Source: Flavobacterium ajazii
Lineage (GTDB): Bacteria > Bacteroidota > Bacteroidia > Flavobacteriales > Flavobacteriaceae
Direction of reading: 5' to 3'
NCBI RefSeq assembly: GCF_010614725.1
Contig: NZ_JAAEHL010000007.1
Span: 298,156 to 362,155 of the forward strand
Length of the DNA stretch: 64,000 nt
In this document: positions 63,332 to 64,000 of the stretch, piece by piece
Layout of the letters: every line of letters starts with the position of its first letter
Numbering within the stretch: position 1 is the stretch's first letter
Translations under genes and position numbers: made by a program
Notes under the pieces: generated by a model
What the model saw: the letters and a program-made list of their open reading frames with translations, nothing else
What the model was told of the DNA's origin: nothing
Databases searched by the model: none

Positions 63332-63922
63332 ATGAGAAATTACATAATCCCATTTATAATTTTAGTACTTATATTCAGCTTTACATCTTGTGGTATGTTT
63401 GTAAAGAAAATAAACTTTACAAAAGAAGAGTTAGAATTTTTTAATGTCTATGATGTCTATGATGTTTTAATTTATCAAAGTTTAACAACCAAAAAAAAAG
63501 ATAGTAGTATAATTGTTTCTAAAAGAATATATCACGAATATGATTGGTTAAGACACGACAATAAGGTTCATTGTGTGAATATTAATTATAAAAACAGTAA
63601 GTATAAATATCCTGATTACCAAGAAAAATCTGAACCAATGTTTGGTTATTGTATCGGAAAAAATGACCCAAAATATTGTATAAACTTTACATATCTGAAA
63701 TCAAGTTTTAAAATTTTCAACGACACAGAAACTAAACCCGTAGAAACCTTAACCCTATCACAGAAGAGTTTCAATAATGTTTATGAATTAACGTATAAAA
63801 GAATGAAATTCCATGAAGGGACAGATGATGATCCTGAAATACTCTACTGGGACAAAAAATACGGAATCATTAAATATATAACTTTTAATGGAGAAATTTG
63901 GGAAAGGGTTAATTGGGATTAA
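63332..63922 (+). CDS. Putative lipoprotein, probable immunity protein for the RHS toxin
   Basis: The 196-aa protein starts at MRNYIIPFIILVLIF (63332); the frame opens earlier at 63308, inside the RHS gene. A lipoprotein signal with lipobox FTSC gives Cys20 as the lipidation site. The mature part has no recognised domain. It is rich in Lys/Tyr/Asp and beta-prone, with two Cys pairs (VHCVN, YCIG, KYCIN). Position directly after an RHS C-terminal domain and its periplasmic/outer-membrane location fit an immunity protein guarding membranes against a lipase-type toxin. Very AT-rich. The function is inference from position only. Confidence 0.65.
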   Translation: MRNYIIPFIILVLIFSFTSCGMFVKKINFTKEELEFFNVYDVYDVLIYQSLTTKKKDSSIIVSKRIYHEYDWLRHDNKVHCVNINYKNSKYKYPDYQEKSEPMFGYCIGKNDPKYCINFTYLKSSFKIFNDTETKPVETLTLSQKSFNNVYELTYKRMKFHEGTDDDPEILYWDKKYGIIKYITFNGEIWERVNWD

Positions 63923-63923
63923 T

Positions 63924-64000
63924 AAGTATAAGTTCCAAGGTCAGGAGCTCCAAGACGAGCTGGGACTTGGTTGGTACAATTACAAATGGAGAAATTATGA
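63924..64000 (+). pseudogene. Orphan RHS core tip fragment (continues beyond window)
   Basis: In frame from 63924 the sequence encodes KYKFQGQELQDELGLGWYNY and KWRNY, equivalent to the core tip of the RHS gene above (KYKYNGKELQDELGLNVYDY at 62428 onward). It has no start codon or signal peptide. The two DNA segments share an exact CAAGACGAGCTGGG stretch and an aagtataagt start. It begins two bases after the lipoprotein stop. This is the usual form of a displaced RHS C-terminal cassette; its toxin lies beyond the window. Confidence 0.8.

Overview
The window looks like chromosomal DNA of a Flavobacterium-like Bacteroidota. It is AT-rich and carries SusC/SusD pairs, FecR anti-sigma and ECF sigma genes, many exported glycoside hydrolases, DUF6443/RHS proteins, and promoters of the TTTG-N19/20-TAnnTTTG type. 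I saw no rRNA, tRNA, CRISPR array or transposase. All family assignments come from reading motifs, not from database searches.

Left part (1-16.4 kb, all minus strand): the 5' part of an intradiol dioxygenase-like lipoprotein gene, then an M16 metallopeptidase, a DsbD-like transmembrane reductase, an alpha/beta hydrolase, a TlpA-like thioredoxin protein, SusD, SusC with an STN domain, FecR and an ECF sigma factor. This reads as a cell-surface-signalling import locus tied to periplasmic thiol chemistry and peptide cleavage. Copies of a ~150-bp intergenic repeat in opposite orientation bracket the dsbD-like gene.

Middle-left (16.6-29.1 kb): a divergent HxlR regulator / SpxH-like DsbA-fold pair with tandem palindromic operators; a single-domain response regulator; an arsenic cassette (arsR, DUF6428, a 41-residue membrane peptide, thioredoxin-type arsC) without an efflux gene; a LacI regulator with an aldo/keto reductase and a GH2 enzyme, with the same operator in front of both transcription units; an AraC regulator; a beta-lactamase-fold serine hydrolase; and a DUF1028-TPR protein.

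Middle-right (29.2-54.8 kb, almost all minus): GH36, an M24 Xaa-Pro-type peptidase, GH43-CBM32-LamG, GH42, DUF5695, a DUF885 metallopeptidase, LamG-GH127 and an S9 dipeptidyl peptidase. These are followed by an amino-acid permease and a complete trans-4-hydroxyproline catabolic operon (2-epimerase, D-hydroxyproline dehydrogenase, DapA-like deaminase, alpha-ketoglutarate semialdehyde dehydrogenase) with a divergent AraC regulator. Read together, this looks like a route that strips Araf and Gal from hydroxyproline-rich plant glycoproteins (extensin/AGP), cuts the Pro/Hyp-rich backbone, and burns hydroxyproline to 2-oxoglutarate. A 12-bp motif shared by the promoter regions of the S9 gene and the Hyp operon supports linked regulation.

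Right end (55.2-64 kb, plus): two large exported RHS/YD-type proteins. The second has a canonical RHS core followed by a ~235-residue C-terminal domain with a GHSQG nucleophile elbow, which looks like a lipase/phospholipase toxin. A lipoprotein that is probably its immunity protein follows immediately. An orphan RHS core tip begins at the window edge, as expected of a locus that exchanges toxin cassettes.
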